Shown: positions 34,375-58,466 of the stretch, piece by piece
Layout of the letters: each line of letters opens with the position of its first letter
Position numbering within the stretch: position 1 is the stretch's first letter
Assembly: GCA_030267565.1 (NCBI GenBank)
Contig: BRXU01000019.1
Coordinates: forward strand, 20,001-84,000
DNA length: 64,000 bases
From: Pleodorina starrii
Lineage: Eukaryota; Chlorophyta; Chlorophyceae; Chlamydomonadales; Volvocaceae
Direction of reading: 5' to 3'
Program-made: the position numbers and the translations under genes
Notes under the pieces: model-generated
What the model saw: only the letters and a program-made list of their open reading frames with translations
What the model was told of the DNA's origin: nothing
Databases searched by the model: none

Positions 34375-35084
34375 TTATGCACTTGCACTGTCTGGGATAA
34401 TGGCAAGCGCCTCCCCGTCCACAATAATTTTGCCCGTGTCTTGAAGCATGGCTGTAGTCGAGAATGTCACCCGTCGTCCGCTAACGCGCTGAACTGTGAC
34501 CTTGGCCACGACGGCTTGGCCCACCTGTAGGTCAGATGGGGGACCATGTCAGCCGTTGAGATATATCCCATGAACCACCGACAGACCCACGGGACAAACC
34601 ATCTCACCAGCGCGGGCGCTCGGAAACGCAATGTCTGGGAGGCGTACACAGTACCGGGAAACCTGCTTCCTATTATCGCGGGGAATAGCGTAGCGACGAG
34701 TATGCCAGGGAGGACAGGAGCACGAAACCCTGCGCAATGGAAGCAGCAAACGTGTGTTTTTGCCGGCAAAACTACCACTGTGGATCTTGACAATACTACC
34801 TGCTTGTTGTGCCGCAGACCTCTCTACGTGAATGGGATTCTGGTCTCCAGTTAACTGAAGGAAGCTCTCGACATCGCTTGCGCAAAATATTCTTACGTCA
34901 GATGCACTGAGCCTGTTTTAAGACCATGTAGTGTGAAACTAATCGATGGTCATGGTCGTGTCTTGCAATGAACGCACCCGACATGAAGCGCCCTTGACCA
35001 GACAGCCGTAAACTTCTTGCTTTGACGAGGAAATACAAACATGGCTAGTGGATGCTACTGAAGCCGTGGACAGCGTCTCCAAGC
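34375..35084 (-). CDS. MaoC/hot-dog 3-hydroxyacyl-ACP dehydratase, mitochondrial type (5' end missing)
   Basis: Four minus-strand segments are supported: 35,084-35,059, 34,891-34,800, 34,729-34,608 and 34,524-34,375. They read LGDAVHGF, then RIFCASDVESFLQLTGDQN followed by the hydratase-2 motif GDQNPIH, then PGILVATLFPAIIGSRFPG and SQTLRFRAPAL, and finally VGQAVVAKVTVQRVSG with IIVDGEALAIIP before the stop. The Asp and His of GDQNPIH are the expected catalytic pair. The pattern matches plant mitochondrial hydroxyacyl-ACP dehydratase (mtHD), the dehydration step of type II fatty-acid synthesis that supplies octanoyl groups for lipoate. The three downstream exons are in phase with each other. 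The junction after LGDAVHGF is one base short of a normal AG|GT donor at 35,058. The N-terminal exon with start codon and targeting peptide, expected between 35,085 and about 36,900, was not identified. Confidence 0.82.
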
Positions 35085-36958
35085 CTAATACTTCTAGCAG
35101 GCAACCGCCAACGGTCATGCCTAACGAAACAGCCAGCAGGCCAAACAGCGGACGGCGGACAGCGTCAACGTTTTAGAAATAAACACAAGTTGCGTGGAAC
35201 GGAAACTCGAAATTTTCAGCAACAAGTTCCGCCCAGCAACAGCGTCGGTGCGTAAGAGTCGAAGTACGGCCCAATCCCCGGGTAGTGCTTGGGAGGTGCC
35301 TGCTGTACGGGGGGAGGGGGGTATCCACGTACAGGCCGGAGCCCGTCAATGGTAACGTATCAGAAACCTGGGATGCATTGAACGCCCAATCCCCGAAGCC
35401 CTCGAGAACCCTACTCACCTGCGGCAGGGAAACAGAAGGACGCAGGGCAAAGAAAAGGCGACATCAGCAGACAGGGAGAACGGGAGCAGGGGCAGCGTTA
35501 CCGGCGAGACCCCCGTGCGAGTGCAGCTGGAGCCGCGGCTCACAGTGCTCCTGCCGTCCTGCGCTCTTGCGCTGCGCAAACTGGCCCGCTTGGTTGTCTG
35601 TTACAGCTTACAGGAGGGCCAAAACGGCGGTAACGCTGAGGTTACAGTCCCGCAGCGTTACACACACGTGTGTGCAGACACCCACGACCCAAATCCCCCG
35701 CTTCCAACGCATTCTATAACACACGCCAGCCGCAACCCAACTTCAACTTGAGCTCAGAACGATGACTGGATTGAAGCATTGTAGCAACCCAGAAGAGCTC
35801 TGGAACGTGCCGCCGCACGTCTGCGGACGTCGCCTCGTTCAAGCGCCCCAGCCTTGTCTGTACAAAACGCGCGTCATTAGGAAGTGGCAAGTGCAGCACG
35901 GATATGCGCTCGATTGCTACCTATTGCTACATGCAACTGCTCAGGCTTATTGCACACAGCCGAGGCGGGTGCCGTCAAGCGGAACCCCGCACCACAAGGC
36001 GACGCCCGATCGACGCCCAGGCGGTGGCGAAATGCGGCAAACCGGCCTCCCTCACCCGAAAGGCCAGAGTTGTCCTCGCATAAGACCCACGGCACCGGCA
36101 CGACACAGTTCGGAATGTTGTCCTCTTCAGCACCCTCGTCAAGGTCGATTGGCGCGCAACCAACTTGGTACAACTGCTACGCAAGTGCACGCGCATCAAC
36201 TTTCTCCTGCTTCAAAACTTGCACACATACTCCACCACGTCTTCACGCAGCCTCCAGGCCACCCCATTCGGCGGGTTTGGAAAAAATACCAGCTGGCAAA
36301 TGCCATCTGGCAGACGGCACAGAACTTGCCGTGAAATTGTCCAACAGGGTCTGGCTGTCAACTTGCAGTGATGGCACTAGCCTCCTCCATTTACTGCCCT
36401 TGCTGCACCTGCAGAAGTACGCAGACTACATGAAAGACAGCCCTCCGGGCCGCCCTCAAATTTGCATTCAGTCCATGGAGGCCGCCGTACAGCAGAGCTT
36501 GTTGCACCCGCCCAGCGCATGCCGAATCGCAGCGAAATTCCTCCCCTCCCCTCCCTTCCCCTCTCCTCCCCTCCCCTCCCCTCCCCTCCCCTCCCCTCCC
36601 CTCCCCTCCCCTCCCCTCCCCTCCCCTCCGGGCTGCTGGCAGCCACATCCAGTGTCGTGTGGGCCCACGGGGTCCCATCGACGCCACTCAGTGCGGCCCT
36701 TCCGACAACACCAATCCCCCACCTCATCCCCGCAAAGCCACGCGCGCCGTCGCCGTCCTAAGAACGCATGGAAACGCCTTCCCGGCCCTCCCACCGCTTC
36801 CCAGCAACGGTCCCCCTACACCCTTCCCATGCCATTCTACTTCATTTCTTGACCCGACCAGCGCCTTTAAAGCCCTCTGTTTGCCTCATCGCACCGACAT
36901 CCCACCCCGCCTGTCACCCCGGCCGCCACCCAGCTGTCTACCTGCGAGTACGGCCTAG
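35085..36958. other. Region upstream of the dehydratase and downstream of NADK
   Basis: 1.9 kb expected to hold the missing 5' exon(s) and promoter of the dehydratase, plus the NADK 3' untranslated region, all on the minus strand. Several open frames of about 80-190 codons exist on both strands, but none shows a conserved motif. A CCCTC microsatellite occupies 36,541-36,629. Confidence 0.4.
36541..36629. repeat. CCCTC pentanucleotide microsatellite
   Basis: About 89 bp of CTCCC units, slightly irregular for the first 25 bp and then perfect to 36,629. It lies about 330 bp downstream of the NADK stop codon. Confidence 0.97.
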
Positions 36959-39900
36959 CTACTGCCCCGCTCCGGCCTGCAGGCGGCGCATGTTCCAGTG
37001 CAGACCCTCTCTGACGCCGCTGAACCAGTCCCGCGAGGCATCCCTGGAGCACACGGTGGGCACCGGCCAGGCGCTCATCCGGATGACCACCGCGTCCCCC
37101 GCGTTGAGCGCCTGTCGGTCCTTGCCGTCAAACGAACACCACATCTGGGCGCGACTGTTGGCGGGCACCTGCATACAGGTACAGACCGTCCAGTCCGGTC
37201 CGGGAGAATGGGGCGGGAGGAGAGCGGGGGGACGAAGGGTGGGAACGGAATGGGCGTGTTGCTAAGGACAACCCGTGCGCGTGTCGGTCGGACAACACAG
37301 CGAGTGCGGGCAGGCAGGCTGGCAGGCTGGCAACTGGTGCATTCATGCTTGCTGGGACAGACACCACCGCACCGCAGCTGACCCACACTCACGCAACCGC
37401 GCGCGCTGCGCTGCACTCGTGTACAGCCGCATGGCAGAGATTTCGCTGCGCCCCGGGCTGCGGCCACCCCATGCGCTTTCCCGGGCCCCTGTAAATTTGA
37501 ACCACCAGTTTCCCCAAACAACGGCAAACGAACCGCGTTGTCCCTCTCTTCCCTGAGTGGGTCCCTCCCGTCCCGACCCAGCCTCCTGCCTGGCCGTACC
37601 CCCGCCCCCTCTCCCGCACCTGAACGCACAACGACACGTGGTCAGGGAAGATGAGCGGTCGGAAGGACAGGCTGTGGGGGCAGATGGGGGTGAACAGGAT
37701 GCCGGGCACCTGCAGCGCGGGGAGCGGCGAGGTGGAGGGGAGGTTACGCTGAGGTGTCACGTCAGCGGTGGGCATCACATCGCGTTGGAGCGGCATGCGG
37801 GTGCGGGTGCGGGTAGGAGAGGGGGCCGAATCGCAGCTGTAGCAAGTGGCCTCCGCTTTGGCCGGTAAGGCCTGGTGGCCTGGAGCCTGGTGCGGTGGTC
37901 GCGCCGAAGGGTAACAAAGAAGGCACAGAGTGAAAGCTGTGCAGGGGGCACTGCAAGGCAGTGCCATGCGGTGCACCACCCAGGGAGGCGCATCGGCGCT
38001 CGGCTCGGGTGATCTGATCCTCACTGTCCCTGTCCCTGCCCCGGGAGAGGCCGCCCCCGCCCGCCGCGCGCTCCCCCTCCGCGTCCTCCCAGCTCACCTG
38101 CGGGTGCACCATAGAGCCGCCCGCCGCCAGGTTGTAGGCGGTGCTGCCCGTGGGGGTGGCCACGATCAGACCGTCACCCTGCGGACGGAGCAGCAGGGGG
38201 TATCGGGACGGGACAGCGGACGTGCGAGGAACGAGTAAACGAGGGCCGGGACAGCACGCAAAGCGCACCGGACATCAGCAGGGGCCAGGGCCCAAGGCGC
38301 CACCTCGTGCACAGCGCGCCACCAGTTAGGACCTCCCCGCGGACCTCTCCACTGCCGGGGGCGCCATCAGGTACCGTACGCCAGCCAGCTACCATGTACA
38401 GCTACACGCCGGCCGGACCGAAGAGGTTCGTCCACGCACCCACCCGCGCTCCCATGCGCCGCAACGACTTAGGATGCGATGTGCAACACAGCTAAGATTC
38501 ACCAGTACACAAACCAAGGCTCAACTCCCAGTATGTGCAGCCTCTGCTGCGCTGTCAAACCGCCTGGGTTCCCGCCGGTGATGGCCACCGTGTTACCCCG
38601 CAAGCCCCTCCACCCGCCCTCGCCAAAGCTCTTCCCCCCCCACCTTACCTACCTTCCCACCGGCCTCGTCCGCACACACACACATACACACACGCCAGCC
38701 CCTCCGCCCCCACCTACCTGCACATGGGTGACGAAGGAGCCGTCGCAGTAGCACTCCAGGTTGGTGAGGAATGACGAGATGCCCCGGTCAATCACCACCT
38801 CGTTGAGGACAACCCACTCCCGGGAGCCGCCCCCACCGGGGCCGCACCCGCTGGCGAAGGCTGCTCCGCCGGATCCACTGCCGGGCCCCGAACCGACTTC
38901 GCAGGCGGCCGGCCCCAGCCCCGGCCCCGGCCCCGGTCCGGCTCCCAGTAGACACGCGGCCTCCTCCGCACGAATGATGTGGCAGTGCAGCCGGTGGCGC
39001 AACATGATGGGGAAGCCGCCTGAATACAATCATAACAAGTGGATCGAGAAGGGTTGACGGGCGGACGTGGACCCGTGAGACGGTGGCAGACAGGTAGAAG
39101 GGTGATCAGGCAGCCATGGAAGGCAGACAGGCAGGAGGTTGAGCAGTCAGCAGGCGGCAGAGATCACCGGGCTCGAGCAGTAGGCAAGGGGGCTTGGGCC
39201 GGACACGGCTTGGCAGGGGAGAGACTGGCAGGGGGAAAATGTTGCTTACGGCCGGGCCGTAAAGTGGGGAGCGACGGCGTTATCGACTGCGGCTGGAAGC
39301 TTGCTGCTGCCCGCTTGCTGCTGCGCAATCCGTGCACGCCGTTGCCCCTGACGCCTGCAAACTTGACCTGCTTCTGCTTGATACTCATCCCGCGGCAAGC
39401 GTGGGGTCAGTCACCCACCCCCCCAGCACCCACCCACCCTCAAGCACGTGCTGCAGTGTGTCCTCTACGGTGGCCGGGTCGAAGGGCGTCAGGAAGCCCA
39501 GCGAGCCCAGGTTGAAGGGGATGACGGGGGGCACGGACTGGTTGCCGAAGATGTGGCAGGTCCACAGCACGGTGCCGTCGCCTGGTGGGGTGGGGCGGCA
39601 GGGGTGTCGAAAGGGGAGGGAAAATGCTGCATGCGGCGACAAGTGGGCCCGGCGCGATGAGATGCCTGATCAAGTGCAATACCCAGGCGCGGCGGATCAG
39701 CGGGCGCCAGCACCCTTGGCCCCGCCCCTTGGCACAATCCCTCCCTAAGTGTGCTGTAGTCACGCTGCCAAGGCCCACTCCCAGGCCCATCCACCCACAC
39801 CTACCAACTCGTCCAGCCCAACGACCCAACCCGCCTCCACGCGACCGCCCACCCATTCGTCCAGCCAGGCAGGCAGATAGACCCTCTGCGCCGCTCCCAC

Positions 39901-42900
39901 ACGCCTCCCAGCGCCCCAAACACAGTACCCAGCCGCCATCGCGCCCACCTCATACGGTAGCTTATTCCGGCCCACTCCCCCACTCCCCCCCCAGGAAATG
40001 CTCATACCTTCTCCCTCTCAACCCCTCACCCACCCACCTCCCAGCACCACCACGAAGTCCACCGCCGCCGCCACATCCGGAGGCACCATCTGGCTGTGGC
40101 AGTCGTCCCCCTCGTCCGCCGGCCAGCTCAACAGCTGAGGAACCCCCGTGTAACAGCCAGGCATCAACGCAGCCTCCTCAACCCCCCACTCTCCCTCCTC
40201 CGCATCCCTCCACGCCGCTTCCAAACCATCGTCCAGACTGCTGTCGCCGCCGCGGCCGCGCCACGACGGCGGCGGCGCCTGCTGCTGCGGTCGCCTGGTG
40301 CAGCTGAGTCCGGGCCAGTTGCGTACCATGGACGGTTCCACGTAAGTTGCCACCCCGCGCTGGTGCAGCCAGGCCAGCACCCGCTCAAAGGTGGGTAGAA
40401 CGCCGGGGCTGGGCTTGGTGATCACCAGCGCGGCCGAGGGCGGAGTCACCCAGTACAGCGCCACGAAGGCCGGCTCGGGACTCATCGCCTGACACGTCTG
40501 GCAGGAAGGCTCGCCGCCGTCGCCGCGGATGTCTGCGCGCGGTGCGGCCGCCGGCGGCGTCGGCAATGGCAGCAGAGCAGCTGAGGTGGCGGCTGCGGAG
40601 GCCGATGGCGCGGGTTGAGGTAGGGGGCAGCGACCCAAGTCGGCGACCACACCGGCATATGCGTCCGGGGACGCGGTGGCGCCGGAGGCAGCTGTGGCGG
40701 GTGGCGTTGCCGTGGCAGGGCCGGACCCAAAGCGCGGCAGGAGGAGCGCCTCGTCCGCCGCCATGCCCCCGCCCCCACTCGCATCTCCCCCTGCCGCCGA
40801 GCCACCGACGCCCTCCCGCGCTGTTGCTGCGTCCACCGCCGCGGCGCTGCCAAAGGGCGACAGCATCGCCGGCGGCCCTGCGCCGCCGGGGGGTGCCGTG
40901 GCCGTCCGCGGCGGCGACGCCAGCGCTTGCTGCAGCTGTCGCGGCGATCCTGGTGCCAGGTTGCATGTCGCCCGGTTGCATCTGATGAGGTTGCTGGACT
41001 GGGTGATGGACGCCAGGTCGTCCTGCAGCTTGGCGCGCTGCTTGTGGAGGCTGCCCGCGTGCCAGGACAGCTCCTCCTGGTGGGAGGGACCCGAACCAGA
41101 GCCCGGAACCGACACGGAAACAGGGGCCGCCGGTACAGTGTCCCGCCGCGGAATCGCCGCTGCCAGCATGGCTGCCGACAGCGGCGCGCGCCCCACGTAG
41201 CTGCCAAGGCAGCTCTGCGTCCGACCCACGTGCACGGATCCAAGTCCGGCTCCTGAGGGCGACGGCGACGGCGGAGGCGGCGGCGTGGCGCTGCTTCCGG
41301 TGGCCGCCGGCATCTGCTGGGGGGAGGCGGAGGCGGATGTGGGGACCTCAGGCAGGGGGTCCAGGGGGCTCTGCGGTGCCCGGAGGTGCTGCTGCTGGTG
41401 GATGCGGTGGAGAGGCAGCTGGCTGGGGCTGGGGCTGGGTCTCGAAGGGGGTTCGGAGGCGCAGCTCGGCAGCGCGGATGGCGCCAGGGGGGCAGGGCCT
41501 GAGCCGGAGGAGGCTGCACGGCCGAGGCCGAGCTCGGGCGCTAGGTGGGCAGCGAGGGAGGCGGTCCGCATCGCAGCGGTGTCGGTCAGGAGGGCGGGTC
41601 CGGCGGTCGTTGAGGTCGGGGCGCGCGGCGGGGTGGAAAAGGCAGACGGGGCCGCCGCCGGCCCGGCGCTGCTGGGCGCCGAAGTGGCGGCTGAAGCAGA
41701 TGCGGTGGACGTGGCCCGTGGGTTGGTTGGGGTTGGAGCTGGGCCGGACGGCCCTGGTCCCTGATTCTCTCCCTCCTCCGGCCCAGGCTCTGACGTCGCT
41801 GAAGTAATACCCATGTCGTGCTCGTCGCTGCCGTCGCCGATGCCCGCCAGACGGGTGTGCCGCTCGCCCGCCCCGGAGGCCAATGGCTCGCCCTCCGCCT
41901 GTCTCGCCTGCACCTCCTGCTGCCGATCCGGCTGCACAGGTTGATGTAGCACCTGCCCGTGTGGTCCCTGTGACCCAGGCGCAGGTCCACTCCCACCCTC
42001 CCGGTCTGACGAGGATGAGAGCGAGTCGCTGGACGCCACGGAGCCGCGGGAGGTGGGCGTGGAGGAGGAGTTGGTCAGATCCGGCAACGAGCCAGCCGCT
42101 GCAGCCGCCTTGGGGGGATGCGGCAGGGAGTCCATGTCGGCACTGGACACCGAATGCGCCCGGGCGGCCCACTCCCGTTCAACCTCCCGCGCCGACCCGC
42201 CGGCTTCGCGACCGCCGCTGCCGTGGCTGGCGCTGGGGGCGGCGCCGGAGGAGGAGCCTGAGCCCGCGGCTGCCAGTCTCCCCCCAGGTACTAGGCCCGA
42301 CGCAGTGGCCCCGCTGCTCAGCTCGCAGGCCGAGTAGCTCTCGTGAACCTTGGCAGCCCCGCCACCGCCACCGCCGCCCATCCCGAACCCGCCGGCCTTG
42401 CGACCAGCGGGCGGGAGCATGGCGTTGTAGGTTGTGAGCTGGCGAAGACTCGCAGAATCCCCTGACCGCGACGAACCGGGACGACGGTGGGCGGATGGTC
42501 GTGTCGGTCTCAGCCGGCCTAGGAAACACACTCCTTACACAGACAGCGCCCCCGGTTGGGAAATAAGGGGCCCAAGGAGCAGACCTGCAACCCACATCAC
42601 CTTAATCCCCTTCCTCCGACTGTCTCCATCCGTATACCCTACCACCCGCTCACCGTTTCCGCCCCGAAGCACCAGCTTGAATCCCGCCCGGCTGTGCCCC
42701 CGCGTGTTGCCGTTGCCTTCTGCCGTCCTCGGCCCCGCGGTACCCATGCTGCTGAGGCTGCTGCAGCTGGTGTTGCGGGTGCCGCTGTCCACACACGCCC
42801 GCTCCCCCGCCGCATCAAGGCCGCCCCTTCCAGCACCGGCCTGGCGTACCGGGCTGCGCCCCGCCGGGACCCGTGCCTGCTCCTGCTCGCCCAGGCTCGG

Positions 42901-43713
42901 ACCCAGGCTGCCTGAGGAGCTAGGCTGCAGGGAAATGCCCTCTCTGTGGCTGGACCGGGGGGAGGAGGCTGCAAGGGCAGTGAGGGCGGCGGCGCTGGCA
43001 GCGGCGGCAGCGGCTGCCGCCGCAGCGTCGGGAGAAGAGCAGCCGGCTTTTAGGCCACCGCCGCCTTGCAGGGCTGTTGGGGGCAGTAACAATTCGGGTA
43101 GGAAGAGGGGTTGAGTACGCTTAGGGTGGTAGATAGGCGAGGGACAAGCGCGGGGGGCGTGGCGTGCTGCGCGCGCCGCGGGCGGATATTCGCGATGGCT
43201 TGCGGATGTGGGTCGGCGCAGTCAAGCCGTCCAGAGCGCAAGTACCGGAGTTGGGGCACGTACGAGCAAGATGAACGCTTCAAGGCCCCTCGGGGCCGGA
43301 CCGCAACGCCAGCACTGCCCCAGGGGTCAGTCACCTGTTGCTGGGCGGGAAAGCGTCACTGCAAGCGCCAGCACTGAGCCAATTTGGTAGGAGGCGCTTT
43401 CCGAAGTAAATCTGCGGGCGAAATTAGCGTTGTGGTCTAAGGCCAGGAAATGGGCGTAGGCAGCACCTTTGCGCCACGTTGCGATGCTGTCGAGCGTGAC
43501 GCACCCATGCCGCGCTCCCCGCCGCAGCGATGGTATCCACGGTTTGGATGCCGAATTGGTTGCAGTCGCCAGCATACGGCGAAGTCGCGCGTTTCGACGG
43601 CCCTCCTCCGTGGCCCTGCACGTGGAACGGTCGCGCAATATGTTTGAGCACGTCCCGCGAGCGCAAACCTTGCAAACAGCAGCGCTACAAAACTTCATCA
43701 CCTTGAGCGCCAT
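36959..43713 (-). CDS. NAD kinase with ~1,000-residue low-complexity N-terminus
   Basis: Eight minus-strand exons join in phase to 1,368 residues: 43,713-43,335, 43,073-42,654, 42,518-40,038, 39,581-39,438, 39,019-38,718, 38,178-38,098, 37,709-37,620 and 37,168-36,959. The kinase domain fills about 1,020-1,368: ITKPSP region, GGDGT (1,093-1,097, split by an intron), [13 protein letters not shown], the NE motif in VVLNEVVID (1,214-1,215), [20 protein letters not shown] and SFDGKDR. NAD kinase (EC 2.7.1.23) makes NADP+ from NAD+ and ATP; in photosynthetic cells the plastid form feeds NADP to photosystem I. Exon 1 is basic with two Cys-rich patches and could be a targeting and regulatory leader. 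Residues about 250-1,000 are Ala/Ser/Pro/Gly-rich without recognised domain. A Gly/Pro/Ser insert of about 40 residues interrupts the kinase domain just before the NE motif. Plant NADK2 also has a long N-terminus, but sequence similarity there was not seen. Confidence 0.92.
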
Positions 43714-44347
43714 GCTTCACACTCCACGCGTGCGCGGCTGGCTTCATGCTCTGCGCGCTCCGCCGCTTCTCTGTATCCTCGCACAACATCCAGAAGCTCT
43801 GCAAATTGTAGTTTCAGTTAAAGGTCCCCTTGTTGCTAAGAGCAAAAGCGCGAAGCAGCGCTAATGGACCTTGCAGCATACCTTGCAAAGTTGCCTTTGC
43901 CTTGTCCTCTAGGTCCATTTTTCAAGCTACGCTACAGCATTTTTACATATTGGTGATACAACAAATTTACAGCTAATCTCCGGGCCAATCCGGCAACAGG
44001 TGACAGGTCAACAGTCGTAACCTTTTTAGTTGGAGGAGACCATCATGAGGCGCTTTTTTGTCATCTAGCCAATAATCTCAACCTGACCAAGAGAGCTCTC
44101 TCAGCAACTGTGCCACAAAAGGCAACCAACGCACGATTTCATACGTCTTTATAATATCGGTCTGACGCGGTAACACTCAAAACCGTCTCGGGCGGTTGTA
44201 CGTGTCACCCGACTCAGACCCGATCTCCTTAGTCCGCACAACCTTAAAAACGCCCATGTGGTGTGCAGGTGGCCTCACCACAAGCCCAGCCTTCATGGAA
44301 GCACTGCAGATGCCGCCCCAAATGCGGTTTCCAACTACATCCCCCGA
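43714..44347. other. Spacer between coiled-coil gene end and NADK start
   Basis: 634 bp between two minus-strand genes in tandem. It holds the coiled-coil gene 3' untranslated region and the NADK promoter. The middle part, about 43,900-44,180, is clearly AT-richer than the flanks. Confidence 0.5.
43943..43971 (-). promoter_or_regulatory. TGTAA polyadenylation-signal candidates of the coiled-coil gene
   Basis: Read on the minus strand, TGTAA occurs at 43,971-43,967 and 43,947-43,943, about 380-405 nt after the stop codon at 44,348. TGTAA is the usual polyadenylation signal of volvocine algae. Which one is used is unknown. Confidence 0.5.
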
Positions 44348-56328
<11,981 letters not shown>

Positions 56329-58157
56329 TGAGATCGGTTGAAAGCTCTGAAAATTAGTCGTTTGCCTTACGAGATGCGATATTTGGGTCTCAAAACAAGC
56401 ATGTCCATCCCGAGCAAAAATGTGATTCCGGGGGGCACATCTTGTTGCAGTACGTCTCACACCGAGAAATGTGCCGTCGTATCGCCAACTTCTTAAATCA
56501 ATTGTACACAAGCGTTTTGATTTATTGAAACGCAAGGCCGCGGCTGGGCGACCTGGGTCGGAGTCAGGTCGGCTTTGGACGACCCGGGGGTCGGATTGCG
56601 GATCGGGTGTTCGGGTCGGTAGCCTTTCCGCCTGTACAGTCCCTCCCGTCGCGAGTCGCTGCGAACACATCCGCGCGCCGCCATGTAACAGCCGGGACCA
56701 GAATCGCGCAACATTCTTAATAATAATAAAATAGAATAGAGACCGGCTACGGCTGCGCGCGCATTCGCGAGCAGCTGATTAAATCTATGGTGACGTCATC
56801 AGGCAATTGTTTCCAACGATTCCGCGGAAAAGTATCGAAGTCAATTGCAATTACAAAGTTCACCTCCCATTGGTACTCTTGCTTGCGTAGATCAGTAGCG
56901 CGGAAATCACATTCCGGCCGGAAACTCCATCGAGGCGCTTGCGTGCATGCCGCCCTGCCCTGCCCTGTACCTCAGCGGAGAATTTCATGCAAATGCCGTT
57001 TGACCGCATTTCACGAATGCTTGTTACCAATTTAACGATCATAAAGCCCGACTTGGTTACTCTCGCCGGTCCGCTCGCCGGGCGTTGTAAACTACCGGCG
57101 AAATCGGCCAACGGAACGAAAGCTACGTACACGCAATACAAGGGCTGCAAGTGATGGGCTCACACAAATTTCCTACAAAAGGCATGTGCTCGCATCTTTT
57201 CTGGCTATTAAATGACCCATGGTGAATCTATCCAGATCTATCCATCTAGCCAGTGACAGCTCCAATCAACGCGGCGCGCGCGGCGGGGCAGCTTGACACG
57301 CACCAAACCTACCCCAGGGTCCCAATCTTTTGCCCTTTGTCCTGTCGCATGATTTAATTTTACGCTATCGCACCAGCTTTCCACTTGCCTGCTTTCCCCG
57401 CCGCTCCATCGGCCCGCTCTTACCCGCTGCCTGCCTGTTCCTCTGCCCCCTGCTTGCTGCTGCTGCGTGCTGCACGTGTGGCTGTGGCGGTGAAGCTTCT
57501 GGTCTCTCTGCGAGCAAGCACTCAAAGCATCAGAAGGGCCAGATTGAGCGCTTTGCACGTCACGCCCCTGAGACCCGGCCGCGGCACGGCGATGATTCTG
57601 GGGTGGGCGGCGCGGGCTTGGTGCGTGCCAGCAGCGCCAGACCGAGTGCGTGAGTCACGCACGCAATCACTCGACTTGTTGGCTGAATAACCTGCTACGG
57701 ACCGGGCCGTCCCTCGGATTTAGTTCATTCCTGCGGCACGTGCACTGGGACTTGACTCATGCAGATGCCCACGGTGGCGGGGGAAGACTGGGACCGGGGA
57801 AACCCGTTGTTGTATCTCACCTGTTGGGTGACCTTGTATTTTACCCTAGCACTGACTGGTGTTGTGTTCCGGACACAGACACATGGGATTACGACGACTT
57901 GTAGTCGTGGCACTTGCCACTGGTATACATACCCACTTGGGTTAGATATTTATCGCCGGTTGGTGATTATTCTTTGTAACAATTGTTACATTCTTTGGTC
58001 ACTTCACACACTTGCGCTCGCTGCGCTGGACGATCTTCGGTTATTCTACGGATTTCCGTACGACGCCTTCACTTACCGGTAGTTATTACTACCTAAGTGG
58101 GCGTAATACTACACCCGTCACCTCGCCTCTTCTGCTCCCTTTACCCACACCTCAGCC
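56329..58157. other. Gene-poor region upstream of the coiled-coil gene
   Basis: It contains the coiled-coil gene promoter (minus strand) at its left edge. Base composition is lower in GC than the gene block to the left. No exon series with family motifs was recognised. A perfect 16-bp palindrome, TGTAACAATTGTTACA, lies at 57,975-57,990. Confidence 0.45.
57975..57990. repeat. Perfect 16-bp palindrome TGTAACAATTGTTACA
   Basis: Two 8-bp arms with no spacer in an AT-rich context. Because the arms contain TGTAA it presents a polyadenylation-type signal on both strands. It could instead be a protein-binding palindrome or chance. Confidence 0.7.
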
Positions 58158-58466
<309 letters not shown>

